DNA from: Candidatus Methylopumilus universalis
Lineage (GTDB): Bacteria > Pseudomonadota > Gammaproteobacteria > Burkholderiales > Methylophilaceae
Assembly (NCBI RefSeq): GCF_006365315.1
Contig: NZ_CP040968.1
Location: 186,001 to 250,000, forward strand
Reading direction: 5' to 3'
DNA: 64,000 bases
The position numbers and the translations under genes were made by a program. Every line of letters begins with the position of its first letter. Within the stretch, counting starts at the first letter, position 1. The notes beneath the pieces were generated by a model. That model saw nothing but the letters and a program-made list of their open reading frames with translations. It did no database searches and had not been told where the DNA came from. Shown piece after piece: positions 30,241-41,020 of the stretch.

Positions 30241-31011
30241 ATGAAAAAAATTACATTCCGTGATTCCATTCGCTGGAATAAAGAGAGCTTCATGCTCTTC
30301 AAAAAGACGCCTAATCAATCATTGATGCTTAGCTTAGCTTATCTTTTTATTTTTATGCTCTTACCTTCAATGCCTATGATTCAAATTTTTTCAATTGCGT
30401 CTATCTTGATTTGGCCAGTTTTTTTGGTATTCGCGGTTAACTTCTACAAGACTCATGACAAAAATAAGGAAGAAAAATTTATAGCCGTTTTCGAAAAAAT
30501 TAAACCTAGGCTGCCAACATTGCTAACACTTGGCTTCATTTGCTTAATTTATGCGGGTATGGTGACGATGGTTTTAAATTCTGAAATGCAGGGTTTTATT
30601 CAAATATCAGAAAAAAATAATGAGCTTTTGACAGTGATGAATAATTTTGTCCCCATGATAGGAAAATTAATCTTACTCCTACTTCCGCTTCTTATGGCTA
30701 CTTGGTTCTCACCAATGCTGATCGTTTATAACAACTACTCACTTTTTAAAGCAATCAAATCTAGTATCGCCGGATGCTTAATGTATATTTTTCCTCTAGG
30801 TCTTTCATGGTTTATTTTTTCAACAATAGCAATATTATTTATGTTGTCATGTGGGTTATTGATTGGATCTCTCGCTTCATTCTTTCCCGCCATAGGACCC
30901 TCACTAATGGGAGCGATTATTTTCTTCGCACTTCTCGTGATTACATCAGTGATGTTTGCGTTTCAATATATTAGTTACCGAGATATTTTTAAGTCTGCTA
31001 GAAGTTATTAG
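30241..31011 (+). CDS. BPSS1780-like multipass membrane protein
   Basis: 256 residues with about six hydrophobic segments (roughly 27-50, 54-70, 95-112, 135-160, 175-215, 220-245). The N-terminus ITFRDSIRWNKESFMLFKKTPNQSLML resembles the BPSS1780 family of betaproteobacterial membrane proteins often found next to thrB. Function unknown. AAGG precedes the ATG. Its stop overlaps the uvrD stop by 4 nt (TTAG). Confidence 0.75.
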   Translation: MKKITFRDSIRWNKESFMLFKKTPNQSLMLSLAYLFIFMLLPSMPMIQIFSIASILIWPVFLVFAVNFYKTHDKNKEEKFIAVFEKIKPRLPTLLTLGFICLIYAGMVTMVLNSEMQGFIQISEKNNELLTVMNNFVPMIGKLILLLLPLLMATWFSPMLIVYNNYSLFKAIKSSIAGCLMYIFPLGLSWFIFSTIAILFMLSCGLLIGSLASFFPAIGPSLMGAIIFFALLVITSVMFAFQYISYRDIFKSARSY

Positions 31012-33164
31012 TGTTTGAAGAGTTTTGCGTATTCCATTGCAAGCCATTTGGTACCTGCTTTGCTAAATTTAATTTGGATTCTTAAATCATCCGCATTTCC
31101 TTCATAACCTAAAACAGTTCCCTGGCCAAATTTTTCATGCATTACAGATTCACCAATTCGCCAGGAATGCTTCTGCTGAGAAGGTTGTGAATAATTCTCT
31201 TCAATCTGATCTACATTATTCTTAAAATTAATGGTGTTAATGTTTTTGACGAGATTCTCAGGGATTTCTTCTAAGAATCTTGATGGCATTCCATATCTTG
31301 TTTGACCATGGAGCATTCTTGATAATGCATAGCTTAAGTATAGTTTTGATCGGGCTCTCGTCACAGCAACATACATAAGCCTTCTTTCTTCCTCAAGCCC
31401 TTTGGATTCGAAGAGACTTTGTTCGTGCGGACATAAACCTTCTTCAAGGCCTGAAATAAATACTACATCAAATTCTAATCCTTTAGATGAGTGAATCGTC
31501 ATAAGTTGAATAGCATCTGAACCTTCGCTTGCTTGCATATCACCACTTTCTAAAGAGGAATAATTCAAAAAATCTCCAAGTGGATTTGTAGACTCATTGT
31601 TATCATTGTTAAGAAAGGTTGCGGCCGCAGAAACTAATTCATTTAAGTTAGAGACCCTATCTAAACCATCTTTTTCATTGGTATAGTGATCCTTTAGTCC
31701 TGATTCGTTAATAATAAGATCAATCATTTGTGGAAGCGTTAATCCTTCGAAGCCGCTTTCAATATGTTTGATGAGATGGACAAAATAAGGCAAACCTTTT
31801 TTAATTGTGAGTGTTTGATCTGATGACTTCACTGCAGCATCCCAAAGGCTACAACCATCTCGCCTAGATGTATCTTGAAGACTTTCTAATGACCGACTTC
31901 CAATACCGCGTGTTGGAAAATTTACAATTCTTAAAAATGCACTGTCATCATTTTTATTTGCAATGAGTCTCAAATAAGCAATAGCATGTTTAATTTCGGC
32001 ACGCTCAAAGAAACGTAATCCACCATAAACACGATAAGGTAGGTTAGATGAAAAAATATTATGTTCGAGAATGCGCGACTGTGCATTGCTTCTATAAAGA
32101 ATTGCAATATGATTGAGCGAGACACCTTCCCTATGAAGCATTTTGATTTCATCTACAATAAACTTGGCTTCATCAATGTCGGTATGACCTGTATAAATTC
32201 GAATAGGATCGCCCTCTCCAGCCGAAGTCCATAAGTTCTTGCCTAATCTATTTTTGTTATGATCAATGATGGCATTTGCGGTATTAAGAATGTTACTTTT
32301 AGATCTGTAGTTTTGTTCTAGCTTAATAATTTGTTTAACATGGAAATCTCTTTCAAGATCTTTCATGTTGCCAACTCTAGCTCCTCTAAAGCTATAGATA
32401 GATTGATCATCATCCCCCACAGCAAATACAAAACTGCTGCTACCCGCAAGAAGTTTTAACCATTTATATTGAAGTTCGCTCGTGTCTTGAAACTCATCAA
32501 TGAGAATATGCTTAAATCGATCTTGATAATGCTGGCGAATAGCTATTTTTTTTTCAAAAAGTTCATAGCATCTTAGAAGCAATTCACCAAAATCAACTAG
32601 ACCTTCTTTTTGGCATTGTTTCTCATACTCAAGATAGATTTCATTTAATTTTTTTGAGTGTGTGTCATAAGTATCGGCATGCGCAGCCCTTAAGCCCTCA
32701 TCTTTGCATCCATTGATATAATGCTGTACTTGTTTTGGTGCATATGTTTCATCGTCCACATTCATGACTTTCATAGTTCTTTTGATGAGAGATAACTGAT
32801 CTTGGCTATCTAGTATTTGGAACGTCTCAGGTAAATCAGCATCTCTTGCATGCGTTTTAAGAAATCTATTACATAAACCATGGAATGTACCTACCCACAT
32901 ACCTCTTGTATTAATGGGAAGCTGCATAGTAATTCTTTGCAGCATTTCTTTTGCGGCTTTATTGGTAAATGTTACAGCGATAAGGCCAAAAGGACTCACC
33001 ACATTTGTTTGAATAAGCCATGCAATTCTGGAGGTGAGTACTTTAGTTTTGCCACTCCCTGCGCCAGCGAGAATGAGTGCAGATTCATTTTGAAGTGTTA
33101 CAGCTTCAATTTGTTTTTCATTTAAATCTTTAAATTGATTTTGGTTGGGCAGGGATAGGGTCAT
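31008..33164 (-). CDS. uvrD: UvrD/Rep-family DNA helicase
   Basis: 718 residues. SF1A motifs in order: Q/I LNEKQIEAVTL and ALILAGAGSGKTKVLTSRIAWL; Ia AVTFTNKAAKEM; GTFHGLCNRFLKTHA; II ILIDEFQDTSELQYKWL; III GDDDQSIYSFRGA; IV EQNYRSKSNIL; V VQLMTIHSSKGLEFDVVFISGLEEG; VI LMYVAVTRARSKLYLSYA. The C-terminal KFGQGTVLGYEG is the Tudor-like end of UvrD/PcrA. It acts 3'-5' in excision and mismatch repair. Confidence 0.97.
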   Translation of the reverse strand: MTLSLPNQNQFKDLNEKQIEAVTLQNESALILAGAGSGKTKVLTSRIAWLIQTNVVSPFGLIAVTFTNKAAKEMLQRITMQLPINTRGMWVGTFHGLCNRFLKTHARDADLPETFQILDSQDQLSLIKRTMKVMNVDDETYAPKQVQHYINGCKDEGLRAAHADTYDTHSKKLNEIYLEYEKQCQKEGLVDFGELLLRCYELFEKKIAIRQHYQDRFKHILIDEFQDTSELQYKWLKLLAGSSSFVFAVGDDDQSIYSFRGARVGNMKDLERDFHVKQIIKLEQNYRSKSNILNTANAIIDHNKNRLGKNLWTSAGEGDPIRIYTGHTDIDEAKFIVDEIKMLHREGVSLNHIAILYRSNAQSRILEHNIFSSNLPYRVYGGLRFFERAEIKHAIAYLRLIANKNDDSAFLRIVNFPTRGIGSRSLESLQDTSRRDGCSLWDAAVKSSDQTLTIKKGLPYFVHLIKHIESGFEGLTLPQMIDLIINESGLKDHYTNEKDGLDRVSNLNELVSAAATFLNNDNNESTNPLGDFLNYSSLESGDMQASEGSDAIQLMTIHSSKGLEFDVVFISGLEEGLCPHEQSLFESKGLEEERRLMYVAVTRARSKLYLSYALSRMLHGQTRYGMPSRFLEEIPENLVKNINTINFKNNVDQIEENYSQPSQQKHSWRIGESVMHEKFGQGTVLGYEGNADDLRIQIKFSKAGTKWLAMEYAKLFKH

Positions 33165-33206
33165 GAGGTGTAATGCTATCCTAATTTATTACTAGATAAA
33201 AAAAAG

Positions 33207-33240
33207 ATTAAAAAAAAGACCTCCTAAGAGGTCTATTTTT
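33207..33240 (-). terminator. Terminator of groESL
   Basis: AGACCTC (33217-33223) and GAGGTCT (33228-33234) form a perfect 7-bp stem with a 4-nt loop. On the minus strand it is followed by a run of T (the A run at 33204-33217 on the plus strand). It lies between groEL and uvrD. Confidence 0.88.
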
Positions 33241-33255
33241 ATTAATGCTTTTGAG

Positions 33256-34911
<1,656 letters not shown>

Positions 34912-34950
34912 TTATTTCTCCAAAATATTTACGAATTAATGTTTAAGGCT

Positions 34951-35238
34951 TTATTCAACAATGCCCATGATGTCTTCTTCACGCATCACAAGTAATTCTT
35001 CACCATCGACTTTAACTGCCTGGCCAGCGTATTTTCCAAATAAAACTTTATCGCCTACTTTGACGTCTAGTTTTTTAACACTGCCATCTTCTAGGATTTT
35101 TCCATTGCCTACTGCTTGGACTGTTCCTTGGTCTGGTTTTTCTGTTGCGCCGTCAGGAATAACAATGCCTGATGCTGTTGTACGTTCTTCTTCAAGACGC
35201 TTTACAATTACGCGATCATGTAAAGGGCGAATTTTCAT
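34951..35238 (-). CDS. groES: Co-chaperonin GroES (10 kDa)
   Basis: 95 residues: [29 protein letters not shown], then [50 protein letters not shown]. The mobile loop (about 17-32) is standard. It caps GroEL. First gene of the operon, with AGGAGAATA before the start on the minus strand. Confidence 0.99.
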   Translation of the reverse strand: MKIRPLHDRVIVKRLEEERTTASGIVIPDGATEKPDQGTVQAVGNGKILEDGSVKKLDVKVGDKVLFGKYAGQAVKVDGEELLVMREEDIMGIVE

Positions 35239-35297
35239 TTCATATTCTCCTAATAGTGTATTCTTTGAAAATTAATCAAAATCGAAAACATGAGCGA

Positions 35298-35324
35298 TTA
35301 GCACTCAATGTCATAGAGTGCTAA
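35298..35324. promoter_or_regulatory. CIRCE operator of groESL
   Basis: TTAGCACTC (35298-35306), nine spacer bases, and GAGTGCTAA (35316-35324) match the CIRCE consensus perfectly. HrcA repressor binds this element in heat-shock operons. It lies about 60 nt upstream of the groES start, just downstream of the promoter. No hrcA gene is in the window. Confidence 0.97.
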
Positions 35325-35353
35325 TAATAGGGACGAAAGTCTAAAATTTCAAG
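35324..35353 (-). promoter_or_regulatory. Overlapping sigma-32 and sigma-70 promoter of groESL
   Basis: On the minus strand CTTGAAA (35353-35347), 14 nt, then CCCTATTA (35332-35325) resembles the sigma-32 consensus. The same bases give TTGAAA (35352-35347), 17 nt, TATTAT (35329-35324) for sigma-70. The -10 borders the CIRCE element, so HrcA binding would block either polymerase. Confidence 0.8.
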
Positions 35354-35394
35354 TGCTATTTCGTTAAATATCTGAATTTAAACATTATTTTTAT

Positions 35395-36471
35395 ATGAGT
35401 TATTACATAGAAAAGCAAGACTATCGAAACCTAGGGCAATCTAATTTGCTTATTTCACCCATTACTTTGGGGACGATGACCTTTGGTGAGCAAAATACAG
35501 AGGCTGAGGCATTTTTGCAGCTTGATTGGGCGATATCACACGGTATTAATTTTATTGATACGGCCGAGATGTATCCCGTTCCGCCAAAAGAAAATACTTT
35601 TACGGCGACCGAAATCATCATAGGTAATTGGCTAAAAAAACAAAAAAGAGATGACATTGTTTTGGCGACTAAAGCTGCGGGGCCTAGAAGATCACTCCAT
35701 TGGATTCGCAATGGTCCTAAGGCGTTTGATGAGCAAAATTTTCGTGCGGCACTTGAAGGTTCTTTAAAAAGACTTCAAACAGATTATATTGATTTGTATC
35801 AGCTCCACTGGCCCGAAAGAAATGTGCCTATGTTTGGCCAATACAAATTTGATCCAAGCGGTGAAATGGAAGGTTCAAAATTAAAAGAATGGGTCTCTAT
35901 AAATGAACAGTTAGAGGCATTAGCTAAGTTAGTGCAAGAAGGTAAGATTAAATATATCGGTATCTCAAATGAGCAGTCCTGGGGCGTGATGGAATTTATT
36001 CGTATTGCAAGAGAAAAGAATTTGCCTCTTATAGCTTCAGTTCAGAATTGTTATAACCTCATTAATAGGGGGTTAGAGTTTGGGATGACAGAAATCTTCT
36101 ATCGAGAAAAGATCGGTTTTTTAGCTTACTCCCCTTTAGCTTTTGGACATCTCACCGGTAAATATTTAAAGAATATCGATGAAAAAGGTCGCGTCACATT
36201 GTTTAAAGGCTTCGCACAAAGATATGACAAGCCTAATGTCTTCCCTGCTGTGAGGGCTTATGAAGCATTAGCATTAAAACATGACATGACATTGACTGAG
36301 ATGGCTTTAGCATTTGTTTATCATCAATGGTTTGTAACATCCACCATCATAGGCGCAACATCGGTTGATCAATTAAAAGAAAATATTGAGGCGTTCAAAA
36401 GAAGATTACCTCAAGAATTATTAGATGATATTGAAAGAATTCATCTTACTCATATGAATCCGGCACCTTAA
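35395..36471 (+). CDS. Aldo/keto reductase, Tas-like
   Basis: 358 residues. Features of AKR TIM barrels: NLGQSNLLISPITLGTMTFGEQN, GINFIDTAEMYPVPP with catalytic D and Y, LATKAAGPRR with K, and LYQLHWPER with H. The insertion NVPMFGQYKFDPSGEMEGSK and overall length resemble E. coli Tas. NADPH-dependent reduction of a carbonyl is expected; the substrate is unknown. Divergent from groESL and 3 nt ahead of bioA. Confidence 0.9.
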   Translation: MSYYIEKQDYRNLGQSNLLISPITLGTMTFGEQNTEAEAFLQLDWAISHGINFIDTAEMYPVPPKENTFTATEIIIGNWLKKQKRDDIVLATKAAGPRRSLHWIRNGPKAFDEQNFRAALEGSLKRLQTDYIDLYQLHWPERNVPMFGQYKFDPSGEMEGSKLKEWVSINEQLEALAKLVQEGKIKYIGISNEQSWGVMEFIRIAREKNLPLIASVQNCYNLINRGLEFGMTEIFYREKIGFLAYSPLAFGHLTGKYLKNIDEKGRVTLFKGFAQRYDKPNVFPAVRAYEALALKHDMTLTEMALAFVYHQWFVTSTIIGATSVDQLKENIEAFKRRLPQELLDDIERIHLTHMNPAP

Positions 36472-36474
36472 TGT

Positions 36475-37779
36475 ATGAAGAATCAGCAGTTTATTGATAG
36501 AAGTTTAAAAAATTTGTGGCATCCATGCACGCAAATGAAAATTCAACAAGCCCAATCCCTTATCCCGATTAAGCGAGGTGAGGGAGTTTGGTTGTACGAT
36601 TACAATGAAAAAAAATATTTAGACGCAATAAGTTCGTGGTGGGTTAATTTATTTGGCCACAATCAAAGCGAAATTAAAAAATACATCACAGACCAGCTTG
36701 ATCTAATAGAGCACGTGATGCTTGCAGGTTTAACACATGAGCCTGCTATCCTTCTCTCCGAAAAGTTAAGTAGTATCACAAACTTAGGCCACGCTTTTTA
36801 TGGCAGCGATGGATCTAATGCTATTGAAATCGCTATTAAAATGAGCGTGCATTATTGGAGGAATAAAGGGTGTCCTAAAAAAAATAAAATAATTTATTTG
36901 GAAAATAGTTACCATGGAGAAACGCTCGGTGCTTTATCTGTGACAGACATAAAACTTTTTCGAAAAAATTATGCTTCATTGATTAAAAAAAATAATCCTA
37001 TCAAGACGCCAGACTGGCGATATGCTGACAAAGGTGAAACATCCGAATCCTATGCATTAAGATGTATTGAAGATTTAGAAATATATCTTCAAGACAATCA
37101 TCAACACATAGCAGCTTTTATTATAGAGCCGCTTGTGCAATGCGCAACAGGCATGGGGATGTATCACGCAACTTATTTAGCAAAAGCCAGAGCGCTTTGT
37201 ACAAAGTATCAAATCCATCTTATTGACGATGAAATTGCAGTTGGTTTCGGAAGAACAGGAAAAATGTTTGCATTTGAGCATGCACAAATAAAACCTGATT
37301 TTATTTGTCTCTCAAAAGGATTAACAGGCGGCTATCTTCCTCTGTCATCTGTATTAACGACTGATGACATTTATATGGCATTTTATGAAGATAAGATAGA
37401 AAAAGGATTTCTTCATTCGCATAGCTATACAGGTAATCCGCTCGCTTGCAGTGCAGCATTAGGCACATTAAGTTACTTTGAAAATCATGATGTGATTAAT
37501 CAAAATAATCAAACCTCAGCTTATATATCGGAACGCATAAAGACACTCGAAACATTACCTATTTCTAATTTAAGAAATGTAGGCATGATATGGGCATTTG
37601 AGCTTGAAGAAGCCTCAAAAAACACAATAAAAAAAATAACTATGAAAGCCATTAAGAATGGGCTATTCATAAGACCAATAGGGAATACCATTTACTTTAT
37701 GCCGCCTTATGTTATTAACCATGTCGACATAGATTTTATGATTGATACAACTTTAGAAGCAATCCAGTCATACGTATAA
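36475..37779 (+). CDS. bioA: Adenosylmethionine-8-amino-7-oxononanoate aminotransferase
   Basis: 434 residues. BioA features: LWHPCTQMKIQQ, YLDAISSWWVNLFGHNQ, GSDGSNAIEIAIKMSVHYW, YHGETLGALSVTD, LIDDEIAVGFGRTGKMFAFEHA and the PLP lysine in CLSKGLTGGYLPLS. The enzyme converts KAPA to DAPA with SAM as amino donor in biotin synthesis. No other bio gene is in the window. dacB follows after 2 nt. Confidence 0.97.
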   Translation: MKNQQFIDRSLKNLWHPCTQMKIQQAQSLIPIKRGEGVWLYDYNEKKYLDAISSWWVNLFGHNQSEIKKYITDQLDLIEHVMLAGLTHEPAILLSEKLSSITNLGHAFYGSDGSNAIEIAIKMSVHYWRNKGCPKKNKIIYLENSYHGETLGALSVTDIKLFRKNYASLIKKNNPIKTPDWRYADKGETSESYALRCIEDLEIYLQDNHQHIAAFIIEPLVQCATGMGMYHATYLAKARALCTKYQIHLIDDEIAVGFGRTGKMFAFEHAQIKPDFICLSKGLTGGYLPLSSVLTTDDIYMAFYEDKIEKGFLHSHSYTGNPLACSAALGTLSYFENHDVINQNNQTSAYISERIKTLETLPISNLRNVGMIWAFELEEASKNTIKKITMKAIKNGLFIRPIGNTIYFMPPYVINHVDIDFMIDTTLEAIQSYV

Positions 37780-37781
37780 AT

Positions 37782-39173
37782 ATGCGAATACTAATTTTGA
37801 TTTATGCGTTATGGACGCATGCTGCATTTGCGGATACTAATGCCATTAATAAAATACTCAATCGCGCTGAGCTTTCAAAAGAAAACTACTCGCTTTATAT
37901 TAAAAATATATCGAAGCAAAATGTAGTGTTTAGTTATAACGAACAAAAAGCATTTAATCCAGCTTCAGTGATGAAGCTCGTGACGACATACGCTGGACTC
38001 CAACTTTTAGGCCCACAGTTCCAATGGAAGACAGAGGTACTTTATAAGGGCGCCATAAAAAATAAGCACCTTTATGGCAACCTTATTATTAAAGCTTATG
38101 GCGATCCCACACTCACTTATGCAGATCTTTCAGAAATTATCGAGAAAGTTCAACAGCAGGGTATTTTGCACATTCATGGCAATGTTATTTTTGATGAAAG
38201 TTTCTTCGGGAAATTGGAAGATCAAGATGCTATTGATGATAAAAAATATCGAGCCTATAACGTCAATCCAAAATCTTTTGTAGTGAACGAGAACACAGTC
38301 AACTTTAAATTTTCAATCATTAATGAAAAAATTAAAATACAAACCTTTCCTGAAATTAAAACGCTAAAAGTTATTAATCATTTAAAACTTACTGATCAGG
38401 GGTGTAATGATTGGAAAGATAGTCTTGGGTATGAAATAGAGACGAAATTAAATGTGACGGAGATTAAATTTAGCGGTCGCTTTGATAAGGCTTGTGAAAG
38501 TAAAAATATTGATTTGTCTGTGATGGGTATTGATCGCTTACCTCAGGCCTTATTTGAAAAGCTTTGGAAGCTCCACGGTGGAAGCGTAGAGGGTGAATTT
38601 AAAAACACCTATCAACATATTGCCGACACGCTTAAGATTTACGAGCACCAATCGAGACCGTTAAGTCTCGTTGTGAGAGATGTTAACAAATATAGCCAAA
38701 ATTTAATTGCTAGGAATTTATTGCTTACTATTCTTGCAGAAAATAATGGCAATCCCATTACTGAAAATGAGGCGGGAAGATTTATTAAAGAATCTTTAAT
38801 GAAAGGAAAAGTTAATCTTGATTCTCTTGAGATGGATAACGGCGCTGGACTATCAAGGAATGCAAAAGTGAATTCTGAGAATCTAGGCTTTTTATTAGAA
38901 AAAGCCTACACCGATACCTATATGCCTGAATTTATAGCATCGCTTCCAAATATAGGGATAGACGGTACTTTGAAGAGTAGAGGAAAAAAATTATCTGTTG
39001 CAAAGCATGCCTATTTAAAAACAGGCAGTATTCAAAATGTCAGCGCTATTGCAGGATATATTTTTGATAAAAATAATGACGTGAAAGTTTTTGTATTTAT
39101 AGCAAATGATCCTAAGGCAAACGAATCATCTAAAATACAAGACGAGCTGATTGAATGGACTTATCTTAATTAA
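37782..39173 (+). CDS. dacB: D-alanyl-D-alanine carboxypeptidase/endopeptidase (PBP4 type)
   Basis: 463 residues with an N-terminal signal peptide ([15 protein letters not shown]). Serine-peptidase S13 motifs: SVMK in [20 protein letters not shown] near residue 60, SQN in [13 protein letters not shown], and KTG in [20 protein letters not shown] large insertion between the first two motifs is typical of PBP4. It trims or cleaves peptidoglycan cross-links in the periplasm. Confidence 0.96.
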   Translation: MRILILIYALWTHAAFADTNAINKILNRAELSKENYSLYIKNISKQNVVFSYNEQKAFNPASVMKLVTTYAGLQLLGPQFQWKTEVLYKGAIKNKHLYGNLIIKAYGDPTLTYADLSEIIEKVQQQGILHIHGNVIFDESFFGKLEDQDAIDDKKYRAYNVNPKSFVVNENTVNFKFSIINEKIKIQTFPEIKTLKVINHLKLTDQGCNDWKDSLGYEIETKLNVTEIKFSGRFDKACESKNIDLSVMGIDRLPQALFEKLWKLHGGSVEGEFKNTYQHIADTLKIYEHQSRPLSLVVRDVNKYSQNLIARNLLLTILAENNGNPITENEAGRFIKESLMKGKVNLDSLEMDNGAGLSRNAKVNSENLGFLLEKAYTDTYMPEFIASLPNIGIDGTLKSRGKKLSVAKHAYLKTGSIQNVSAIAGYIFDKNNDVKVFVFIANDPKANESSKIQDELIEWTYLN

Positions 39174-39190
39174 ACTTAAGGAATGTTAAT

Positions 39191-39655
39191 ATGCGATATA
39201 TGAATGTGATTAAATTTATTTTAGCTTTTAGTATTATTTTAATTAATATTGATTTGGCTTTTGCTGAATCAAAAATCTCACAAAAGGAATTGAAATTGGA
39301 AAAAAATATCACTACATTAGTTATTAAAGATAATGTCCTAGGAAATGGACGGCAAGCTGAAAAGGGGCTTGCAGTAACTGTTCATTACACCGGCTGGTTA
39401 TACGACCCTAATCAAAAAGATGGCAAGGGCAAAAAATTTGATAGCTCATTAGATCGCAATGATCCTTTCGTTTTTAATTTAGGTGGTGGTCAGGTAATAC
39501 GGGGTTGGGATGATGGAGTGGATGGTATGAAAATTCATGGCAAAAGGACACTCATTATTCCTCCAGAAATGGGTTATGGATCTAGAGGAGCGGGTGGCGT
39601 TATTCCACCAAATGCCACTTTAATTTTTGATGTTGAGTTGCTTGGAGTTAAATAA
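39191..39655 (+). CDS. FKBP-type peptidyl-prolyl isomerase, periplasmic
   Basis: 154 residues. A signal peptide (about 1-26, ending LAFA/ES) precedes a single FKBP domain: [87 protein letters not shown]. All the usual ligand-pocket residues appear present. Its stop shares a base with the start of the OsmC-like gene. Confidence 0.96.
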   Translation: MRYMNVIKFILAFSIILINIDLAFAESKISQKELKLEKNITTLVIKDNVLGNGRQAEKGLAVTVHYTGWLYDPNQKDGKGKKFDSSLDRNDPFVFNLGGGQVIRGWDDGVDGMKIHGKRTLIIPPEMGYGSRGAGGVIPPNATLIFDVELLGVK

Positions 39656-40074
39656 TGAAAGCTCGGGTTAAGTGGGTTGAGAATGTATGTTTTATTGGTG
39701 AGTCCGAGTCAAATCATTCAGTGATCTTAGATGGACCCGAAGAGTTAGGTGGCAGAAAATTAGGTATGCGACCTATGGAAATGTTACTGATTGGCATGGG
39801 AGGGTGCACATCATTTGATGTGGTCACCATTCTCAAGAAATCAAGACAAGCTATCAGTGATTGTTATGCTGAAATTGAAGCTACGAGAGCTGATACAGTG
39901 CCAAAAGTATTCACTAAGATACATATTCATTTTGTACTAAAAGGTGAGAACTTAGACAAAGATCAGGTTGAGCGAGCGATTAAGTTATCTGCTGAAAAAT
40001 ATTGCTCAGCTTCGATCATGCTATCCAAATCAGTTGAAATTACTCACGATTTTGAAATTAAAGAAGGTGATTAA
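39655..40074 (+). CDS. OsmC/YhfA-like family protein
   Basis: 139 residues. GRKLGMRPMEMLLIGMGGCTSFDVVTILKKSRQ carries the first conserved cysteine near residue 49, and AEKYCSASIMLSKSVEITHDFEI the second near residue 119. These are the two thiols of OsmC/Ohr peroxide-reducing proteins; the GCTSFDVV context points to the YhfA subgroup. The exact function of that subgroup is unclear. Confidence 0.9.
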   Translation: MKARVKWVENVCFIGESESNHSVILDGPEELGGRKLGMRPMEMLLIGMGGCTSFDVVTILKKSRQAISDCYAEIEATRADTVPKVFTKIHIHFVLKGENLDKDQVERAIKLSAEKYCSASIMLSKSVEITHDFEIKEGD

Positions 40075-40081
40075 GCCGTAA

Positions 40082-40396
40082 TTAATGTTTAATAATTCTT
40101 AAATCGAGAGGCTCTTCATTTTCCATTACGGAAAGAAGGCGATCAATATTTGGATGTTTTCCTGGGTTCTTTTGTGCATCCTCAGTATGTTCCGAATATA
40201 AATCAAGACCTTCAATCGCAGCATCTAAAGTAATTGAACCAAAAAGCTTCCAAAGATGTTGGTAGACTTTAATAGAGCCTTGGCTTCCGGGCTTATTCTC
40301 GATAGAGCCTATTAATGTATTATTTTTATAAATCTCGATGCGATCAATATGATCTGAATTATCGAGTGTCAATAGAATTTCATTGAATTTTTGCAT
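40082..40396 (-). CDS. DUF2322 family protein
   Basis: 104 residues, soluble. It contains DRIEIYKNNTLIGSIENKPGSQGSIKVYQHLWKLFGSI, DAAIEGLDLYSEHTEDAQKNPGKHPNIDRLL and a LDLRII end, which I recognise as DUF2322. Function unknown. It starts 3 nt after the coq7 stop, so the order ctpA-coq7-DUF2322 is one unit. It converges on the OsmC gene with a 7-nt gap and no terminator. Confidence 0.8.
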   Translation of the reverse strand: MQKFNEILLTLDNSDHIDRIEIYKNNTLIGSIENKPGSQGSIKVYQHLWKLFGSITLDAAIEGLDLYSEHTEDAQKNPGKHPNIDRLLSVMENEEPLDLRIIKH

Positions 40397-40399
40397 TGA

Positions 40400-41020
40400 T
40401 TAAATTTTTGCAGAGAGCGTAGTCATAACTTTTGATGTTAATGACATTGCTTTTTTGACTTGATGAGGCAATTCGATACCACCTAATTCCTTTGCTTTGG
40501 CTGCATGCTGTTCTTCATCGTTCGCCATCACTTCTAAAATTTTATTAGTTTTAAGATCTTTTTTTGATATTTTATTTAAGTGATTTGTTAAATGTTGTGT
40601 TACTTGACGTTCTGTTTCAGCTAAAAATCCTAAGTTATATTTTTCACCTAATACGCTTGCAAAAGAGCCCATTAAGAACGATCCCGTATACCAAATAGGA
40701 TTAAGAAGGCTGGTTTTGCCCCCTAGTTCATGAATTCTAGTATTACACCAATCAAGATGATCAATTTCTTCCTTGGAAGCTTTTTTTAAAGACTCCGTCC
40801 CTTCGCCATGCGGATTGAAAAGAAGTTGTCCGCTATATAAAGCTTGTGCGCATACCTCACCCGCATGATTGACTCGCATCAATTCGATGGTGCGTTTTTT
40901 TTCGTCTGGAGTTAATTCGGTATCTTCAATGTGAAGATCAGGTCTTGGTCTTGAGCCCTTAGGTTTGGAAAATAAAACCTTCAGGCCCTTATCAAATTCA
41001 ATAATGAGATCATCAATCAT
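40400..41020 (-). CDS. coq7: 3-demethoxyubiquinol 3-hydroxylase (Coq7)
   Basis: 206 residues. Di-iron ligands of the ferritin-like fold appear as MRVNHAGEVCAQALYSGQ, EEIDHLDWCNTRI (E-x2-H), LAETERQVTQHL and VMANDEEQHAAKAKELGG (E-x2-H). It hydroxylates the ubiquinone ring using O2, and is the bacterial form found in beta- and gammaproteobacteria. Its start overlaps the ctpA stop by 4 nt. Confidence 0.96.
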   Translation of the reverse strand: MIDDLIIEFDKGLKVLFSKPKGSRPRPDLHIEDTELTPDEKKRTIELMRVNHAGEVCAQALYSGQLLFNPHGEGTESLKKASKEEIDHLDWCNTRIHELGGKTSLLNPIWYTGSFLMGSFASVLGEKYNLGFLAETERQVTQHLTNHLNKISKKDLKTNKILEVMANDEEQHAAKAKELGGIELPHQVKKAMSLTSKVMTTLSAKI

